Origin: Streptomyces cirratus
GTDB lineage: Bacteria; Actinomycetota; Actinomycetes; Streptomycetales; Streptomycetaceae
Assembly: GCF_014650775.1 (NCBI RefSeq)
Contig: NZ_BMVP01000002.1
Span: 124,001 to 188,000, forward strand
Length of the DNA: 64,000 bases
Reading direction: 5' to 3'
Positions 44,180-57,201 of this stretch are shown one piece after another. Positions within the stretch are counted from its first letter, which is position 1. Each line of letters starts with the position of its first letter. Position numbers and translations under genes: made by a program. A model generated the notes under the pieces. It ran no database searches, was not told where the DNA came from, and saw only the letters and a program-made list of their open reading frames with translations.

Positions 44180-44925
44180 CAGACGTGTCGTTGGGCATGC
44201 CCCAGCTCCCGGCCCCCGACTACCCGGCGGAGGTCCGCGAGAGGCTGGCGGCCGACGCCGCCCAGGTCATCGCCCGCTACCCCGACAGCCGCTCCGCGCT
44301 GCTGCCGCTGCTGCACCTGGTGCAGTCGGAGGAAGGCCACGTCACGCGCACCGGCATGCGGTTCTGCGCCGAGACGCTGGGCCTGACCACGGCCGAAGTG
44401 ACGGCCGTCGCCACCTTCTACACGATGTACCGGCGCAAGCCGTCCGGCGAGTACCAGGTGGGCGTCTGTACGAACACCCTGTGCGCCGTGATGGGCGGCG
44501 ACGCCATCTTCGACGAGCTCAAGGAGCACCTGGGCGTCGGGAACAACGAGACCACCCCCGACGGCAAGGTCACCCTCGAACACATCGAGTGCAACGCGGC
44601 CTGCGACTACGCGCCCGTCGTGATGGTCAACTGGGAGTTCTTCGACAACCAGACCCCCGAGTCCGCGAAGGCGATGGTGGACGACCTGCTGGCCGGCCGC
44701 CAGGTCGTGCCGACGCGGGGCGCGCCGCTGTGCACGTACAAGGAGACCGCCCGGATCCTGGCCGGCTTCCCCGACGAGCGCGAGGGCGCGGTGGAAGCGG
44801 GCGGCGGCGCGGGCCCCGCCTCGCTGATCGGCCTGCGCATCGCCCGCGGCGAGTCCCCGCACACCCCGATCGTCCACCCGCGCGGCGAAGCGCGCGGCGA
44901 CGCCGACACCGAGGGAGGGGAGTGA
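44176..44925 (+). CDS. nuoE: NADH dehydrogenase I subunit E
   Basis: The 249-residue protein carries the N1a 2Fe-2S cluster: [12 protein letters not shown] and [11 protein letters not shown] supply four cysteines. [16 protein letters not shown] precedes them. A poorly conserved C-terminal tail of about 60 residues ([14 protein letters not shown] and on) is longer than in E. coli. It works with NuoF in the NADH-oxidising tip of complex I. ATG 44176 overlaps the nuoD stop in ATGA. Confidence 0.96.
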   Translation: MTDVSLGMPQLPAPDYPAEVRERLAADAAQVIARYPDSRSALLPLLHLVQSEEGHVTRTGMRFCAETLGLTTAEVTAVATFYTMYRRKPSGEYQVGVCTNTLCAVMGGDAIFDELKEHLGVGNNETTPDGKVTLEHIECNAACDYAPVVMVNWEFFDNQTPESAKAMVDDLLAGRQVVPTRGAPLCTYKETARILAGFPDEREGAVEAGGGAGPASLIGLRIARGESPHTPIVHPRGEARGDADTEGGE

Positions 44926-46298
44926 TGTCCGTGTCTTCCGACCTGAGCAACGAGGGTGCCTCCCGGCCGCAGGCCGGGGGAGGGAGCCCGGAGAAGCTCC
45001 TGGCGCCCGTCCTGTCGGCGTTCTGGGACGAGCCCGAGTCGTGGACGCTGGAGACCTACCGGCGCCACGAGGGCTACGAGGGCCTGCGCAAGGCCCTCGC
45101 GATGACCCCGGACGACCTCATCGCGTACGTGAAGGACTCCGGTCTGCGCGGGCGCGGCGGCGCCGGCTTCCCCACCGGGATGAAGTGGCAGTTCATCCCG
45201 CAGGGCGACGGGAAGCCGCACTACCTCGTCGTGAACGCGGACGAGTCGGAACCGGGAACCTGCAAGGACATCCCCCTCCTCTTCGCCAATCCGCACTCCC
45301 TCATCGAGGGAATGGTCATCGCCTGCTACGCGATCCGCTCGGAACACGCCTTCATCTACCTGCGCGGCGAGGTCGTGCCGGTCCTGCGGCGCCTGCACGA
45401 GGCGGTGCGCGAGGCGTACGAGGCCGGATACCTCGGGGAGAACATCCTCGGGAGCGGGATGGGGCTCGACATCACGGTGCACGCGGGGGCGGGCGCGTAC
45501 ATCTGCGGTGAGGAGACGGCGCTCCTCGACTCCCTCGAAGGCCGGCGCGGTCAGCCCCGGCTGCGTCCTCCCTTCCCCGCTGTGGAGGGCCTCTACGCGT
45601 GCCCCACTGTCGTCAACAACGTCGAGTCCATCGCCTCGGTTCCCGCGATCCTGAACAGGGGCAAGGAGTGGTTCAAGGCGATGGGGACCGAGAAGTCCCC
45701 CGGTTTCACGCTGTATTCGCTCTCCGGGCACGTCGCCGGCCCCGGCCAGTACGAGGCGCCCCTCGGCATCACCCTGCGCCAGCTCCTCGACATGAGCGGC
45801 GGGATGCGCCCCGGGCACCGGCTCAAGTTCTGGACCCCCGGCGGCTCCTCCACCCCCATGTTCACCGACGAACACCTCGACGTCCCGCTCGACTACGAGG
45901 GCGTCGGCGCGGCCGGCTCGATGCTCGGCACCAAGGCCCTCCAGTGCTTCGACGAGACCACCTGCGTGGTCCGCGCCGTGACCCGGTGGACCGAGTTCTA
46001 CGCCCACGAGTCCTGCGGCAAGTGCACGCCGTGCCGGGAGGGCACGTACTGGCTGGTGCAGCTGCTGCGCGACATCGAGGCCGGCAAGGGCGTGATGAGC
46101 GACCTCGACAAGCTGAACGACATCGCCGACAACATCAACGGCAAGTCGTTCTGCGCCCTCGGCGACGGCGCCGCCAGCCCGATCTTCTCCTCGCTCAAGT
46201 ACTTCCGCGAGGAGTACGAGCAGCACATCACGGGCAAGGGCTGCCCCTTCGACCCCAAGAAGTCGACCCTCTGGGCTGACACGGAGGTGAACGCATGA
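44925..46298 (+). CDS. nuoF: NADH dehydrogenase I subunit F
   Basis: The 457-residue subunit binds NADH, FMN and cluster N3. [16 protein letters not shown] and [12 protein letters not shown] form the nucleotide and flavin sites. The cluster ligands are in [12 protein letters not shown] plus a later cysteine in GKSFCALGD. Residues about 8-22 ([14 protein letters not shown]) are an unusual loop encoded by a dispersed palindromic repeat. ATG 44925 shares a base with the nuoE stop. Confidence 0.97.
   Translation: MSVSSDLSNEGASRPQAGGGSPEKLLAPVLSAFWDEPESWTLETYRRHEGYEGLRKALAMTPDDLIAYVKDSGLRGRGGAGFPTGMKWQFIPQGDGKPHYLVVNADESEPGTCKDIPLLFANPHSLIEGMVIACYAIRSEHAFIYLRGEVVPVLRRLHEAVREAYEAGYLGENILGSGMGLDITVHAGAGAYICGEETALLDSLEGRRGQPRLRPPFPAVEGLYACPTVVNNVESIASVPAILNRGKEWFKAMGTEKSPGFTLYSLSGHVAGPGQYEAPLGITLRQLLDMSGGMRPGHRLKFWTPGGSSTPMFTDEHLDVPLDYEGVGAAGSMLGTKALQCFDETTCVVRAVTRWTEFYAHESCGKCTPCREGTYWLVQLLRDIEAGKGVMSDLDKLNDIADNINGKSFCALGDGAASPIFSSLKYFREEYEQHITGKGCPFDPKKSTLWADTEVNA
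44955..44985. repeat. Dispersed palindromic repeat inside nuoF, copy A
   Basis: The stretch has CTCCCGGCC, a short GCA loop and GGCCGGGGGAG. The same skeleton, GGCACCTCCC-AGGCC-GAA-GGC-CGGGGGAGG, is found inverted at 61341-61378 in the S15-type hydrolase gene. Both are in frame near the N-terminus of their host proteins. I recall this as an abundant small palindromic element in Streptomyces. Confidence 0.65.
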
Positions 46299-48802
46299 CC
46301 GTCACCACTAACGCCCCGGCGGGCGGCGGCGGGGCGGCCGTTCCGCCCGAGGACCTGGTCTCCCTGACCATCGACGGCATCGAACTGTCCGTCCCCAAGG
46401 GGACGCTGGTCATCAGGGCCGCCGAACAGCTCGGCATCGAGATCCCCCGGTTCTGCGACCACCCGCTCCTCGACCCCGTCGGCGCCTGCCGCCAGTGCAT
46501 CGTCGAGGTGGAGGGCCAGCGCAAGCCGATGGCCTCCTGCACCATCACCTGCACCGACGGCATGGTCGTCAAGACGCAGCTGACGTCGCAGGCCGCCGAG
46601 AAGGCGCAGCGCGGGGTGATGGAGCTGCTGCTCATCAACCACCCGCTGGACTGCCCGGTCTGCGACAAGGGCGGCGAGTGCCCGCTGCAGAACCAGGCCC
46701 TCTCGCACGGCAACGCCGAATCCCGTTTCGAGGGCAAGAAGCGGACGTACGAGAAGCCGGTCGCGATCTCCACGCAGGTACTGCTGGACCGCGAGCGGTG
46801 CGTGCTGTGCGCGCGCTGCACCCGCTTCTCCACGCAGGTCGCGGGCGACCCCATGATCGAGCTGCTGGAGCGCGGTGCCCTCCAGCAGGTCGGCACCGGC
46901 GAGGGCGACCCGTTCGAGTCGTACTTCTCCGGCAACACCATCCAGATCTGCCCGGTCGGCGCCCTCACCTCGGCCGAGTACCGCTTCCGCGCCCGCCCCT
47001 TCGACCTCGTCTCCTCCCCGAGCGTGTGCGAGCACTGCGCGGGCGGCTGCGCGACGCGCACCGACCACCGGCGCGGGAAGGTGCTGCGCCGGCTGGCCGC
47101 CGAGGACCCCGAGGTCAACGAGGAGTGGATCTGCGACAAGGGCCGCTTCGCGTTCCGCTACGCGCAGCGCCCCGACCGCCTCACCACCCCGCTGGTGCGC
47201 GGCTCCGACGGGGTGCTCGCCCCGGCGAGCTGGCCCGAGGCGCTGGAGGCCGCCGCGAAGGGGCTGGCCTCCGCGCGCGGCCGGGCCGGCGTGCTGACGG
47301 GCGGCCGGCTCACCGCCGAGGACGCCTACGCGTACGCGAAGTTCGCCCGCGTGGTGCTGGACACCAACGACATCGACTTCCGGGCGCGGGTGCACAGCGC
47401 GGAGGAGGCCGAGTTCCTGGCCGCCACCGTGGCCGGCACCGGCAAGGACCTCGGGGGCGGCGGGGTGACGTACTCCTCGCTGGAGGCCGCGCCCGCCGTG
47501 CTGCTGGCCGGCATCGAGTCCGAGGAGGAGGCCCCCGGGGTCTTCCTGCGGCTGCGCAAGGCCCACCGCAGGCACAAGCAGCGGACCTTCGGCCTCGCCC
47601 CGTTCGCCACCCGGGGCCTGGAGAAGACGGGCGGCACCCTGCTGGCCGCCGCCCCCGGGACCGAACCCGACTGGCTGGACGCCCTCGCCTCGCGGACCGG
47701 CCTGGAGCAGGGCGGCCACGCCGCCGCCGAGGCCCTGCGCGAGCCCGGCGCCGTGATCGTCGTCGGGGAACGCCTGGCCGGGGTGCCGGGCGCGCTGACC
47801 GCCGCGGTACGGGCGGCGGCCGCGACCGGCGCGCAGCTGGTGTGGATCCCGCGCCGGGCCGGGGAGCGGGCCGCCGTGGAGGCGGGCGCGCTGCCGTCCC
47901 TGCTGCCCGGCGCCCGCCCGGCCACCGACCCGCGGGCCCGCGAGGAGGTCGCGGCCGCCTGGGGGCTGGACGAACTCCCGCACCGCTACGGCCGCGACAC
48001 GGGCCAGATCGTGGAGGCGGCCGCCGGGCGGGAGCTGTCCGCGCTGCTCGTCGCGGGCGTCGAGGTGGGCGACCTGCCCGACCCGGTCCGCGCCCGCCTC
48101 GCGCTCCAGGAGGCGTTCGTGGTCTCGCTGGAGCTGCGGCCCAGCGAGGTCACCGACCACGCCGACGTGGTCTTCCCCGTCGCCGCGGTCGCCGAGAAGG
48201 CGGGGGCGTTCATCAACTGGGAGGGCCGCGTGCGGCCGTTCGAGGCGGCGCTCAAGCCCGACCAGATGACCCGCAGGCTCGCGCCCGCCGACCACCGCGT
48301 GCTGCACATGCTGGCCGACGCGGCGGACCGGCCGATCGCGCTCCCCGACGTGCACGCCGTACGGCGGGAACTGGACCGGCTCGGCCCGTGGGCCGGGGAA
48401 CGTGCCGCCGAGCAGCGCGCGGACGGCGCGCCGCTGCCCCGGCCCGGCGTGGGCGAGGCGGTCCTCGCGGGCCACCGGCTCCTGCTGGACCAGGGCCGGC
48501 TCCAGGACGGCGACGCCGCCCTGGCCGGTACCCGGCACGAGGCCAGTGCCCGGCTGTCGGCGGCCACGGCCGCCGAGACGGGCGTCAAGGACGGGGACGT
48601 CCTCGCGGTGACCGGCCCGGCCGGGACCGTGGAACTGCCGCTGCGGGTCACGCGGATGCCCGACCGGGTGGTCTGGCTGCCGATGAACTCCACCGGCTCC
48701 GGCGTCCTCGCCGACACCGGCGCCCGCCCGGGCGCCCTCGTACGCATCGGCCCGGCGGTCCCGTCCGGCGCGGGCGACAGCACGGCGGAGGTGGAGGCGT
48801 GA
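46295..48802 (+). CDS. nuoG: NADH dehydrogenase I subunit G
   Basis: This 835-residue subunit starts with a 2Fe-2S ferredoxin domain ([15 protein letters not shown] plus a later cysteine), the His/Cys motif [14 protein letters not shown], and the two-cluster stretch [10 protein letters not shown] with CPVGALT. The molybdopterin-type domain follows, starting [13 protein letters not shown]. It passes electrons from NuoF towards NuoI. The C-terminal half is degenerate compared with true molybdoenzymes, as usual. ATG 46295 overlaps the nuoF stop in ATGA; the stop overlaps the nuoH GTG. Confidence 0.96.
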   Translation: MTVTTNAPAGGGGAAVPPEDLVSLTIDGIELSVPKGTLVIRAAEQLGIEIPRFCDHPLLDPVGACRQCIVEVEGQRKPMASCTITCTDGMVVKTQLTSQAAEKAQRGVMELLLINHPLDCPVCDKGGECPLQNQALSHGNAESRFEGKKRTYEKPVAISTQVLLDRERCVLCARCTRFSTQVAGDPMIELLERGALQQVGTGEGDPFESYFSGNTIQICPVGALTSAEYRFRARPFDLVSSPSVCEHCAGGCATRTDHRRGKVLRRLAAEDPEVNEEWICDKGRFAFRYAQRPDRLTTPLVRGSDGVLAPASWPEALEAAAKGLASARGRAGVLTGGRLTAEDAYAYAKFARVVLDTNDIDFRARVHSAEEAEFLAATVAGTGKDLGGGGVTYSSLEAAPAVLLAGIESEEEAPGVFLRLRKAHRRHKQRTFGLAPFATRGLEKTGGTLLAAAPGTEPDWLDALASRTGLEQGGHAAAEALREPGAVIVVGERLAGVPGALTAAVRAAAATGAQLVWIPRRAGERAAVEAGALPSLLPGARPATDPRAREEVAAAWGLDELPHRYGRDTGQIVEAAAGRELSALLVAGVEVGDLPDPVRARLALQEAFVVSLELRPSEVTDHADVVFPVAAVAEKAGAFINWEGRVRPFEAALKPDQMTRRLAPADHRVLHMLADAADRPIALPDVHAVRRELDRLGPWAGERAAEQRADGAPLPRPGVGEAVLAGHRLLLDQGRLQDGDAALAGTRHEASARLSAATAAETGVKDGDVLAVTGPAGTVELPLRVTRMPDRVVWLPMNSTGSGVLADTGARPGALVRIGPAVPSGAGDSTAEVEA

Positions 48803-50163
48803 ACCCGGTACAGCTCGCCGCGGAGGACCTGTCCCTCTTCGGCAGGGACGTCTGGTGGCTCGTCGTCGTCAAGGCGGTGTTCTGCTTCGCCTTCCTGATG
48901 GTGACCGTGCTCTTCTCCATCGTCTGGGAGCGCAAGGTCGTCGCCTGGATGCAGCTGCGCATCGGCCCCAACCGGCACGGCCCGTGGGGGATGCTCCAGT
49001 CGCTCGCCGACGGCGTGAAACTGATGCTCAAGGAAGACGTCATCGTCAAGCGGGCCGACAAGGTGGTGTACGTACTGGCGCCCGTCATCGCGGCGATCCC
49101 GGCGTTCATGGCCATCGCGGTGATCCCCTTCGGGCCCTCCGGCAACGAGGTCTCGATCTTCGGGCAGCGCACCACGATGCAGCTGACGGACCTGCCCATC
49201 GCGATGCTGTACGTCCTCGCGGTGGCGTCGGTCGGCATCTACGGCATCGTCCTCGCCGGCTGGTCCTCCGGCTCCACCTACCCGCTGCTCGGCGGCCTGC
49301 GCTCCTGCGCCCAGATGATCTCGTACGAGATCGCGATGGGCGCGGCGTTCGCCTCGGTGTTCCTCTACTCCGGGTCGATGTCGACCTCGAAGATCGTGGA
49401 GGCGCAGGCGGACCGCTGGTACGTCATCCTGCTGCCGGTCTCCTTCATCATCTACATCGTCACGATGGTCGGGGAGACGAACCGCGCCCCCTTCGACATG
49501 CCGGAGTCCGAGGGCGACCTGGTCGGCGGCTTCAACACCGAGTACTCCTCCATCAAGTTCGCGCTGTTCATGCTGGCCGAGTACGTCAACATGGTCACCG
49601 TCTCGGCGGTTTCGGTCACCCTCTTCCTCGGCGGCTGGCGGGCCCCGGCGCCGATCTCGACGTACTGGGAGGGCGCGAACCACGGCTGGTGGCCGATGCT
49701 CTGGTTCGTCATCAAGGTGCAGCTGCTGCTGTTCTTCTTCATCTGGCTGCGCGGCACGCTGCCGCGCGTGCGCTACGACCAGCTGATGAAGCTCGGCTGG
49801 AAGGTCCTCATCCCCGTCTCCGTGGTCTGGCTGATGCTGGTCGCGACCGTGCGGGCGCTGCGGAACGAGAACTACGACTTCCAGCAGATCGTGCTGTACG
49901 TCGGCGGCGCGGTGATCGCCGTACTGCTCCTTTCCTTCGTCGCGGACCTGTTCCGGAGCAAGCGCGAGGCCCGTGACGGCGCCGCCGAGGGCGCGGCGGA
50001 CGAGCCCTTCGACCCGATGGCGGGCGGATTCCCCGTACCCCCCAAGCCCGGGCAGCAGCCCGCGCCCGTACCGCGCAGGCGGCCTCGCGGGCAGCGGGAG
50101 CTGATTGTCAGTGGCGGGGCGAATACTGACAGTGACCGAGAGGAGGGTGGTGAGAATGTCTGA
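48799..50163 (+). CDS. nuoH: NADH dehydrogenase I subunit H
   Basis: The 454-residue membrane subunit closes the quinone channel at the heel of complex I. It has about eight helices with [31 protein letters not shown] and [27 protein letters not shown] cytoplasmic C-terminal tail of about 75 residues, rich in proline and glutamate, extends it beyond the usual 330 or so. GTG 48799 overlaps the nuoG stop. The tail's last codons contain the nuoI ribosome site, and the coding regions overlap by eight bases. Confidence 0.97.
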   Translation: MNPVQLAAEDLSLFGRDVWWLVVVKAVFCFAFLMVTVLFSIVWERKVVAWMQLRIGPNRHGPWGMLQSLADGVKLMLKEDVIVKRADKVVYVLAPVIAAIPAFMAIAVIPFGPSGNEVSIFGQRTTMQLTDLPIAMLYVLAVASVGIYGIVLAGWSSGSTYPLLGGLRSCAQMISYEIAMGAAFASVFLYSGSMSTSKIVEAQADRWYVILLPVSFIIYIVTMVGETNRAPFDMPESEGDLVGGFNTEYSSIKFALFMLAEYVNMVTVSAVSVTLFLGGWRAPAPISTYWEGANHGWWPMLWFVIKVQLLLFFFIWLRGTLPRVRYDQLMKLGWKVLIPVSVVWLMLVATVRALRNENYDFQQIVLYVGGAVIAVLLLSFVADLFRSKREARDGAAEGAADEPFDPMAGGFPVPPKPGQQPAPVPRRRPRGQRELIVSGGANTDSDREEGGENV

Positions 50164-50773
50164 CGCCGAGAACGAGAAGTGGCAGAACCCGGTGGCCGGC
50201 TTCGGCGTGACCTTCAAGGCCATGTTCAAGAAGCGCCTCACCGAGCAGTACCCGGAGCAGCGCAAGACCACCGCGCCCCGCTTCCACGGGCGGCACCAGC
50301 TCAACCGCCATCCCGACGGTCTGGAGAAGTGCATCGGGTGCGAGCTGTGTGCCTGGGCCTGTCCGGCCGACGCGATCTACGTGGAGGGCGCGGACAACGC
50401 GGAGGAGGAGCGCTACTCCCCGGGTGAGCGGTACGGCGCGGTCTACCAGATCAACTACGCCCGCTGCATCCTGTGCGGGCTGTGCGTCGAGGCGTGCCCC
50501 ACCCGGGCGCTGACGATGACGAACGAGTTCGAACTGGCCGACTCCAGCCGCGAATCGCTGATCTACACCAAGGAACAGCTGCTGGTGGGCCTGACCGAGG
50601 GCATGGTCGAGGCGCCGCACGAGATGTACCCGGGCACCGACGACCAGGACTACTACCGCGGTCTGGTGACGGGCGCGGCCGCCGGGACGGTCCGGCAGGT
50701 CGCGCGGTCCAGGGGCGAGGTCCCCGAGGGCGCCGGGCAGGACGCGGCCGAACCCGAGGGGGTGGACGCATGA
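50156..50773 (+). CDS. nuoI: NADH dehydrogenase I subunit I
   Basis: The 205-residue protein carries clusters N6a and N6b through two ferredoxin motifs, [15 protein letters not shown] and [15 protein letters not shown]. An N-terminal amphipathic helix ([13 protein letters not shown]) anchors it at the membrane surface. ATG 50156 has GAGGAGGG nine bases before it. An open frame from 50105 would run deep into nuoH and is less likely. A variable acidic C-terminus follows the conserved part. The stop overlaps the nuoJ ATG. Confidence 0.96.
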   Translation: MSDAENEKWQNPVAGFGVTFKAMFKKRLTEQYPEQRKTTAPRFHGRHQLNRHPDGLEKCIGCELCAWACPADAIYVEGADNAEEERYSPGERYGAVYQINYARCILCGLCVEACPTRALTMTNEFELADSSRESLIYTKEQLLVGLTEGMVEAPHEMYPGTDDQDYYRGLVTGAAAGTVRQVARSRGEVPEGAGQDAAEPEGVDA

Positions 50774-51582
50774 GCGCGCTGGCCGCCGCGGCCTCGACCA
50801 CCTCCACGGGTGAGGCCGTCCAGTTCTGGGTCCTCGGCACGGTCGCCGTCATCGGCGCACTGTGCACGATCTTGATGAAGAAGGCCGTGCACAGCGCGCT
50901 GTGCCTGGCCGGGACGATGATCATCCTGGCGGTCTTCTACCTCGCCAACGGGGCGTACTTCCTGGGCGTCGTCCAGGTCGTCGTCTACACCGGCGCCATC
51001 ATGATGCTGTTCCTCTTCGTGGTGATGCTCGTCGGCGTCACCGCCGCGGACTCGCTCACCGAAACCATCAAGGGGCAGCGCTGGCTGGCCGCCCTGTGCG
51101 GGCTCGGCTTCGGGATCCTGCTGATCGCCGGCATCGCCAACGCCAAGCTCACCCACTTCAACGGCCTGGGGCGGGTCAACTCCGCCGGGCACGTCGAAGG
51201 ACTCGCCGAGCTGATCTTCACCCGGTACATCTTCGCCTTCGAGATCACCGGCGCCCTGCTGATCACGGCGGCCGTCGGCGCGATGGTGCTCACCCACCGC
51301 GAGCGCACCGAGCGGGCCGCGACCCAGCGCGAACTCGCCGAGCGGCGCGTGCGCGAGGGCGTCCAGCTCCCGCCGCTGCCCGCCCCGGGCGTCTACGCCC
51401 GGCACAACGCGGTGGACATCGCCGGCCTGCTGCCGGACGGCACCCCGTCCGAGCTGACCGTCAACAAGACGCTGCGTGCCCGCGGTCAGATCCGTGACGT
51501 GTCGAGCGAGGCACTGGAGGACCTGAAAGCGCTGGAGCAGAAGTCCGCGGAGCGCCTCGGCCGAGAGGAGGCCTCGAAGTGA
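50770..51582 (+). CDS. nuoJ: NADH dehydrogenase I subunit J
   Basis: This 270-residue membrane subunit has five helices, starting with [16 protein letters not shown]. The conserved third helix is [24 protein letters not shown], where the pi-bulge of ND6 lies. A C-terminal charged tail of about 90 residues ([15 protein letters not shown] onwards) is longer than in E. coli. It takes part in coupling quinone chemistry to proton movement. ATG 50770 overlaps the nuoI stop in ATGA. Confidence 0.95.
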   Translation: MSALAAAASTTSTGEAVQFWVLGTVAVIGALCTILMKKAVHSALCLAGTMIILAVFYLANGAYFLGVVQVVVYTGAIMMLFLFVVMLVGVTAADSLTETIKGQRWLAALCGLGFGILLIAGIANAKLTHFNGLGRVNSAGHVEGLAELIFTRYIFAFEITGALLITAAVGAMVLTHRERTERAATQRELAERRVREGVQLPPLPAPGVYARHNAVDIAGLLPDGTPSELTVNKTLRARGQIRDVSSEALEDLKALEQKSAERLGREEASK

Positions 51583-51878
51583 ACCCGGTCAACTACCTGT
51601 ACCTGGCCGCCCTGCTGTTCACCATCGGTGCCGCCGGCGTACTCATCCGCAAGAACGCGATCGTGCTGTTCATGTGCGTGGAGCTGATGCTCAACGCCTG
51701 CAACCTCGCCTTCGTCGCCTTCTCCCGGATGCACGGCAACCTCGACGGTCAGATCATCGCGTTCTTCACGATGGTCGTCGCCGCCGCGGAGGTCGTGGTG
51801 GGCCTCGCGATCATCGTGTCGCTGTTCCGTACCCGCCACTCGGCCTCGGTCGACGACGCCAGCCTGATGAAGCTGTAA
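51579..51878 (+). CDS. nuoK: NADH dehydrogenase I subunit K
   Basis: The 99-residue subunit has three helices with the conserved glutamates of the proton path in [15 protein letters not shown] and [14 protein letters not shown]. It is the ND4L homologue. GTG 51579 overlaps the nuoJ stop in GTGA. The start reads [19 protein letters not shown], typical of actinobacterial NuoK. Confidence 0.96.
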   Translation: MNPVNYLYLAALLFTIGAAGVLIRKNAIVLFMCVELMLNACNLAFVAFSRMHGNLDGQIIAFFTMVVAAAEVVVGLAIIVSLFRTRHSASVDDASLMKL

Positions 51879-51890
51879 GGGGCCTTCACA

Positions 51891-53831
<1,941 letters not shown>

Positions 53832-53832
53832 G

Positions 53833-55449
53833 ATGAGTTTCCCGCTTCTGACGGTGACGGCGGCCGTGCCCGCGGCCGGCGCGATCCTGACGGCGGCCGT
53901 CCCGGCCGCCCGCCGGGGCGCCGCAAAGTGGCTCGCGCTGCTCGTCTCCCTGGCGACCCTGGCGCTGGCCGTGCTCATCGCGGTCCGCTTCGAGCCCGGT
54001 GGCGCCCGCTACCAGTTCACCGAATCCCACGCCTGGATCTCCGACTTCGGGGTCCGCTACGAGCTGGGCGTCGACGGCATCGGGGTGGCGCTGATCGCGC
54101 TCACCGCCCTGCTGATGCCGTTCATCATCCTGGCCGGCTGGCACGACGCCGACCCGCTGGAGACCAAGAGCCAGCGCTGGCGGCCGACGCAGGGCTTCTT
54201 CGCCCTGATCCTGGCGGTCGAGGCGATGGTGATCATCTCCTTCGAGGCCACCGACGTCTTCCTCTTCTACGTCTTCTTCGAAGCCATGCTCATCCCGATG
54301 TACTTCCTCATCGGCGGCTTCGGGGACCGGGCAACTTCCTCCCGTTCAGCCGCTGCCGGGGGCGGGACCGATGAGAACGCGGCCGCGCAGCGCTCCTACG
54401 CGGCGGTCAAGTTCCTCCTCTACAACCTCGCCGGCGGCCTGATCATGCTGGCCGCCGTCATCGGGCTGTACGTGGTCGCCGGTAACTTCTCCCTCCAGGA
54501 GATCACCGCCGCCCGCGCGGCCGGCACGCTCGACATGGCGACCAGCACCGAACGACTGCTGTTCCTCGGGTTCTTCTTCGCCTTCGCGGTGAAGGCCCCG
54601 CTGTGGCCGCTGCACACCTGGCTGCCCAATGCGATGGGCGAGGCCACCGCCCCGGTCGCCGTACTGATCACCGCGGTCGTCGACAAGGTCGGCACCTTCG
54701 CGATGCTCCGCTTCTGCCTCGGGCTGTTCCCCGAGGCCAGCAAGTGGGCGACGCCCGTGATTCTCGTCCTGGCCCTGGTCAGCATCGTCTACGGGGCGCT
54801 GCTCGCCGTCGGCCAGCGGGACATCAAGCGGCTGGTCGCCTACGCCTCGATCTCGCACTTCGGCTTCATCATCATGGGCATCTTCGCGATGACTTCCCAG
54901 GGCCAGTCGGGCGCGACGCTGTACATGGTCAACCACGGGATCTCCACGGCGGCCCTGATGCTGGTCGCCGGCTTCCTGATCTCGCGGCGCGGCTCGCGGC
55001 TCATCGCCGATTACGGCGGCGTGCAGAAGGTGGCCCCGGTCCTCGCCGGGACCTTCCTCATCGGCGGTCTCGCGACGCTGTCGCTACCGGGCCTCGCCCC
55101 GTTCGTCAGCGAGTTCCTGGTCCTGGTCGGCACGTTCACCCGGTACCCGGTCGTCGGCGTCATCGCCACCTTCGGCATCGTGCTGGCCGCGCTGTACACG
55201 CTGGTGCTCTACCAGCGCACCATGACCGGACCGGTGAAGGAGGAGGTCCGCGCGATGCCGGACCTGCGCCTGCGTGAACTGCTGGTGGTGACTCCGCTGA
55301 TCGCGCTGCTGATCGGGCTGGGCCTGTACCCCAAGCCGTTGACCGAGATCGTCAACCCGGCGGTGAAGCACACCATGTCTGATGTGAAGCGGACGGACCC
55401 CAAGCCCGAGGTCGCCGTCGAAGCGAAGAACGGGGAGGCGGCGAAGTGA
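53833..55449 (+). CDS. nuoM: NADH dehydrogenase I subunit M
   Basis: The 538-residue pumping subunit has FYVFFEAMLIPMYFLIGGFG with the conserved glutamate, the KAPLWPLHTWLPNAMGEATAP block and SHFGFIIMGI. A serine- and glycine-rich loop (about residues 168-184, ATSSRSAAAGGG) is inserted after GGFGDR, where relatives I remember have a shorter charged loop. It pumps protons next to NuoL and NuoN. ATG 53833 follows the nuoL stop by one base. Confidence 0.96.
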   Translation: MSFPLLTVTAAVPAAGAILTAAVPAARRGAAKWLALLVSLATLALAVLIAVRFEPGGARYQFTESHAWISDFGVRYELGVDGIGVALIALTALLMPFIILAGWHDADPLETKSQRWRPTQGFFALILAVEAMVIISFEATDVFLFYVFFEAMLIPMYFLIGGFGDRATSSRSAAAGGGTDENAAAQRSYAAVKFLLYNLAGGLIMLAAVIGLYVVAGNFSLQEITAARAAGTLDMATSTERLLFLGFFFAFAVKAPLWPLHTWLPNAMGEATAPVAVLITAVVDKVGTFAMLRFCLGLFPEASKWATPVILVLALVSIVYGALLAVGQRDIKRLVAYASISHFGFIIMGIFAMTSQGQSGATLYMVNHGISTAALMLVAGFLISRRGSRLIADYGGVQKVAPVLAGTFLIGGLATLSLPGLAPFVSEFLVLVGTFTRYPVVGVIATFGIVLAALYTLVLYQRTMTGPVKEEVRAMPDLRLRELLVVTPLIALLIGLGLYPKPLTEIVNPAVKHTMSDVKRTDPKPEVAVEAKNGEAAK

Positions 55450-57101
55450 GCACGCTGACTGCTGCCCAGGGCCTGCTGACCGTGGCGGCCGCGGACCCGG
55501 CCACCAAGATCCCGGCCCCGCACATCGAATACGCGCAGCTCGCGCCCACGCTGATCGTGGTGGGCGCGGCGGTCCTCGGCGTCCTCGTCGAGGCCTTCGT
55601 ACCGCGCAAGTACCGCTACTACGTCCAGGTGTTCCTCGCCGTCGCCGCACTGGCCGCGGCCTTCGCGGCGGTCGTCGGCCTCGCGGCCGGCGGGTACGGG
55701 AACTCCAAGGCACACATCGCGGCCATGGGCGCGATCGCCGTGGACGGACCGGCCCTGTTCTTGCAGGGCACCATCCTGCTGGCCTCGATCGTGGCCGTGT
55801 TCACCTTCGCGGAGCGGCGTCTGGACCCGGCGGCCCACGGCAACCGGGTGGACTCCTTCGCCGCACAGGCCGCGTCGGTCCCCGGCAGCGACAGCGAGAA
55901 GGCGGCCGTCAAGGCCGGTTTCACCACCACCGAGGTCTTCCCGCTGGCCCTGTTCGCGATCTCCGGCATGCTGATCTTCCCGGCCGCCGACGACCTGCTG
56001 ACCCTGTTCATCGCGCTGGAGGTCTTCTCCCTCCCGCTGTACCTGCTCTGCGCCCTCGCCCGCCGCCAGCGGCTGATGTCGCAGGAGGCGGCGGTCAAGT
56101 ACTTCCTGCTGGGTGCGTTCTCGTCGGCGTTCCTGCTCTTCGGCATCGCGCTGCTCTACGGCTACGCCGGGTCCGTCTCGTACGCGGTGATCGCCGACGT
56201 CGTGGACGGCACGGTCTCGAAGATCGACCCGGCGCTGGCCTCCACCATGGGCAACGACGCGCTGCTGCTCATCGGCGGCGCGCTGATCCTGATGGGTCTG
56301 CTGTTCAAGGTCGGCGCCGTCCCCTTCCACATGTGGACGCCGGACGTATACCAGGGCGCCCCGACCCCGGTCACCGGGTTCATGGCGGCGGCGACGAAGG
56401 TCGCGGCCTTCGGCGCGCTCCTGCGTCTGCTGTACGTGGTGCTCCCGGGCCTGCGGTGGGACTGGCGGCCGGTGATGTGGGGTGTCGCGATCGTCACGAT
56501 GCTGGCGGGCGCGGTGATCGCCGTGACCCAGACCGACGTGAAGCGGCTCCTGGCGTACTCCTCGATCGCGCACGCCGGGTTCATCCTGGCCGGCGTGATC
56601 GCCACGTCCGCCGAGGGCGTCAAGTCCGTGCTGTTCTACCTGGGCGCGTACTCGTTCGTGACGATCGGCGCGTTCGCCGTGGTCACGCTGGTACGGGACG
56701 CGGGCGGCGAGGCCACCCACCTGTCGAAGTGGGCGGGGCTGGGCCGTCGTTCGCCGCTGACGGCGGCGGTCTTCGCGGTGTTCCTGCTGGCCTTCGCGGG
56801 CATTCCGCTGACGTCCGGCTTCGCCGGCAAGTTCGCCGTGTTCAAGGCGGCGGCGGAGGGCGGCGCCGGGGTGCTGGTCGTGGTCGGTGTGATCTCGTCC
56901 GCGATCGCCGCGTTCTTCTACATCCGGGTGATCGTGCTGATGTTCTTCAGCGAGCCGAAGGCCGACGGCCCGACGGTGGCGGTGCCTTCGCCGCTGACGA
57001 TGACGACGATCGCGGTGGGCGTGGCGGTGACCCTGGTCCTGGGTGTGGCGCCACAGTACTTCCTGGACCTGGCCGGGCACGCGAGCACGTTCGTGCGGTA
57101 G
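55446..57101 (+). CDS. nuoN: NADH dehydrogenase I subunit N
   Basis: This 551-residue subunit is the third antiporter-like pump (ND2 homologue). Family blocks are LFIALEVFSLPLYLLCAL, the lysine-bearing LLFKVGAVPFHMWTPDVYQGAP and RLLAYSSIAHAGFIL. Its first helices lie around residues 30-75. GTG 55446 overlaps the nuoM stop in GTGA. It ends the operon; a strong terminator lies 21 bases further on. Confidence 0.96.
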   Translation: MSTLTAAQGLLTVAAADPATKIPAPHIEYAQLAPTLIVVGAAVLGVLVEAFVPRKYRYYVQVFLAVAALAAAFAAVVGLAAGGYGNSKAHIAAMGAIAVDGPALFLQGTILLASIVAVFTFAERRLDPAAHGNRVDSFAAQAASVPGSDSEKAAVKAGFTTTEVFPLALFAISGMLIFPAADDLLTLFIALEVFSLPLYLLCALARRQRLMSQEAAVKYFLLGAFSSAFLLFGIALLYGYAGSVSYAVIADVVDGTVSKIDPALASTMGNDALLLIGGALILMGLLFKVGAVPFHMWTPDVYQGAPTPVTGFMAAATKVAAFGALLRLLYVVLPGLRWDWRPVMWGVAIVTMLAGAVIAVTQTDVKRLLAYSSIAHAGFILAGVIATSAEGVKSVLFYLGAYSFVTIGAFAVVTLVRDAGGEATHLSKWAGLGRRSPLTAAVFAVFLLAFAGIPLTSGFAGKFAVFKAAAEGGAGVLVVVGVISSAIAAFFYIRVIVLMFFSEPKADGPTVAVPSPLTMTTIAVGVAVTLVLGVAPQYFLDLAGHASTFVR

Positions 57102-57121
57102 GTCCGTACGGCGCGGACGAC

Positions 57122-57161
57122 CGAGGGCCCGGCTTCCCGAAGAGGGGAGGCCGGGCCCTCG
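57122..57161. terminator. Bidirectional-type terminator between nuoN and the convergent fumarylacetoacetase gene
   Basis: CGAGGGCCCGGC (57122-57133) and GCCGGGCCCTCG (57150-57161) form a perfect 12-base stem, with TTCCC and GGGGA pairing further in. It sits between two convergent genes and could end both transcripts, although neither side has a T-run. Confidence 0.7.
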
Positions 57162-57201
57162 GGCCGACCGGGGTGGCGGGACGCGCGCCGCTTCGCCGGG
57201 A

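Noticed and set aside
46495..48798. Very long alternative open frames across nuoG and other genes, for example the upstream part of the frame that ends as nuoH
   Set aside because: These are GC-rich shadows. The products are Arg/Pro/Gly-rich without any domain, while the other frame gives complete NuoG.
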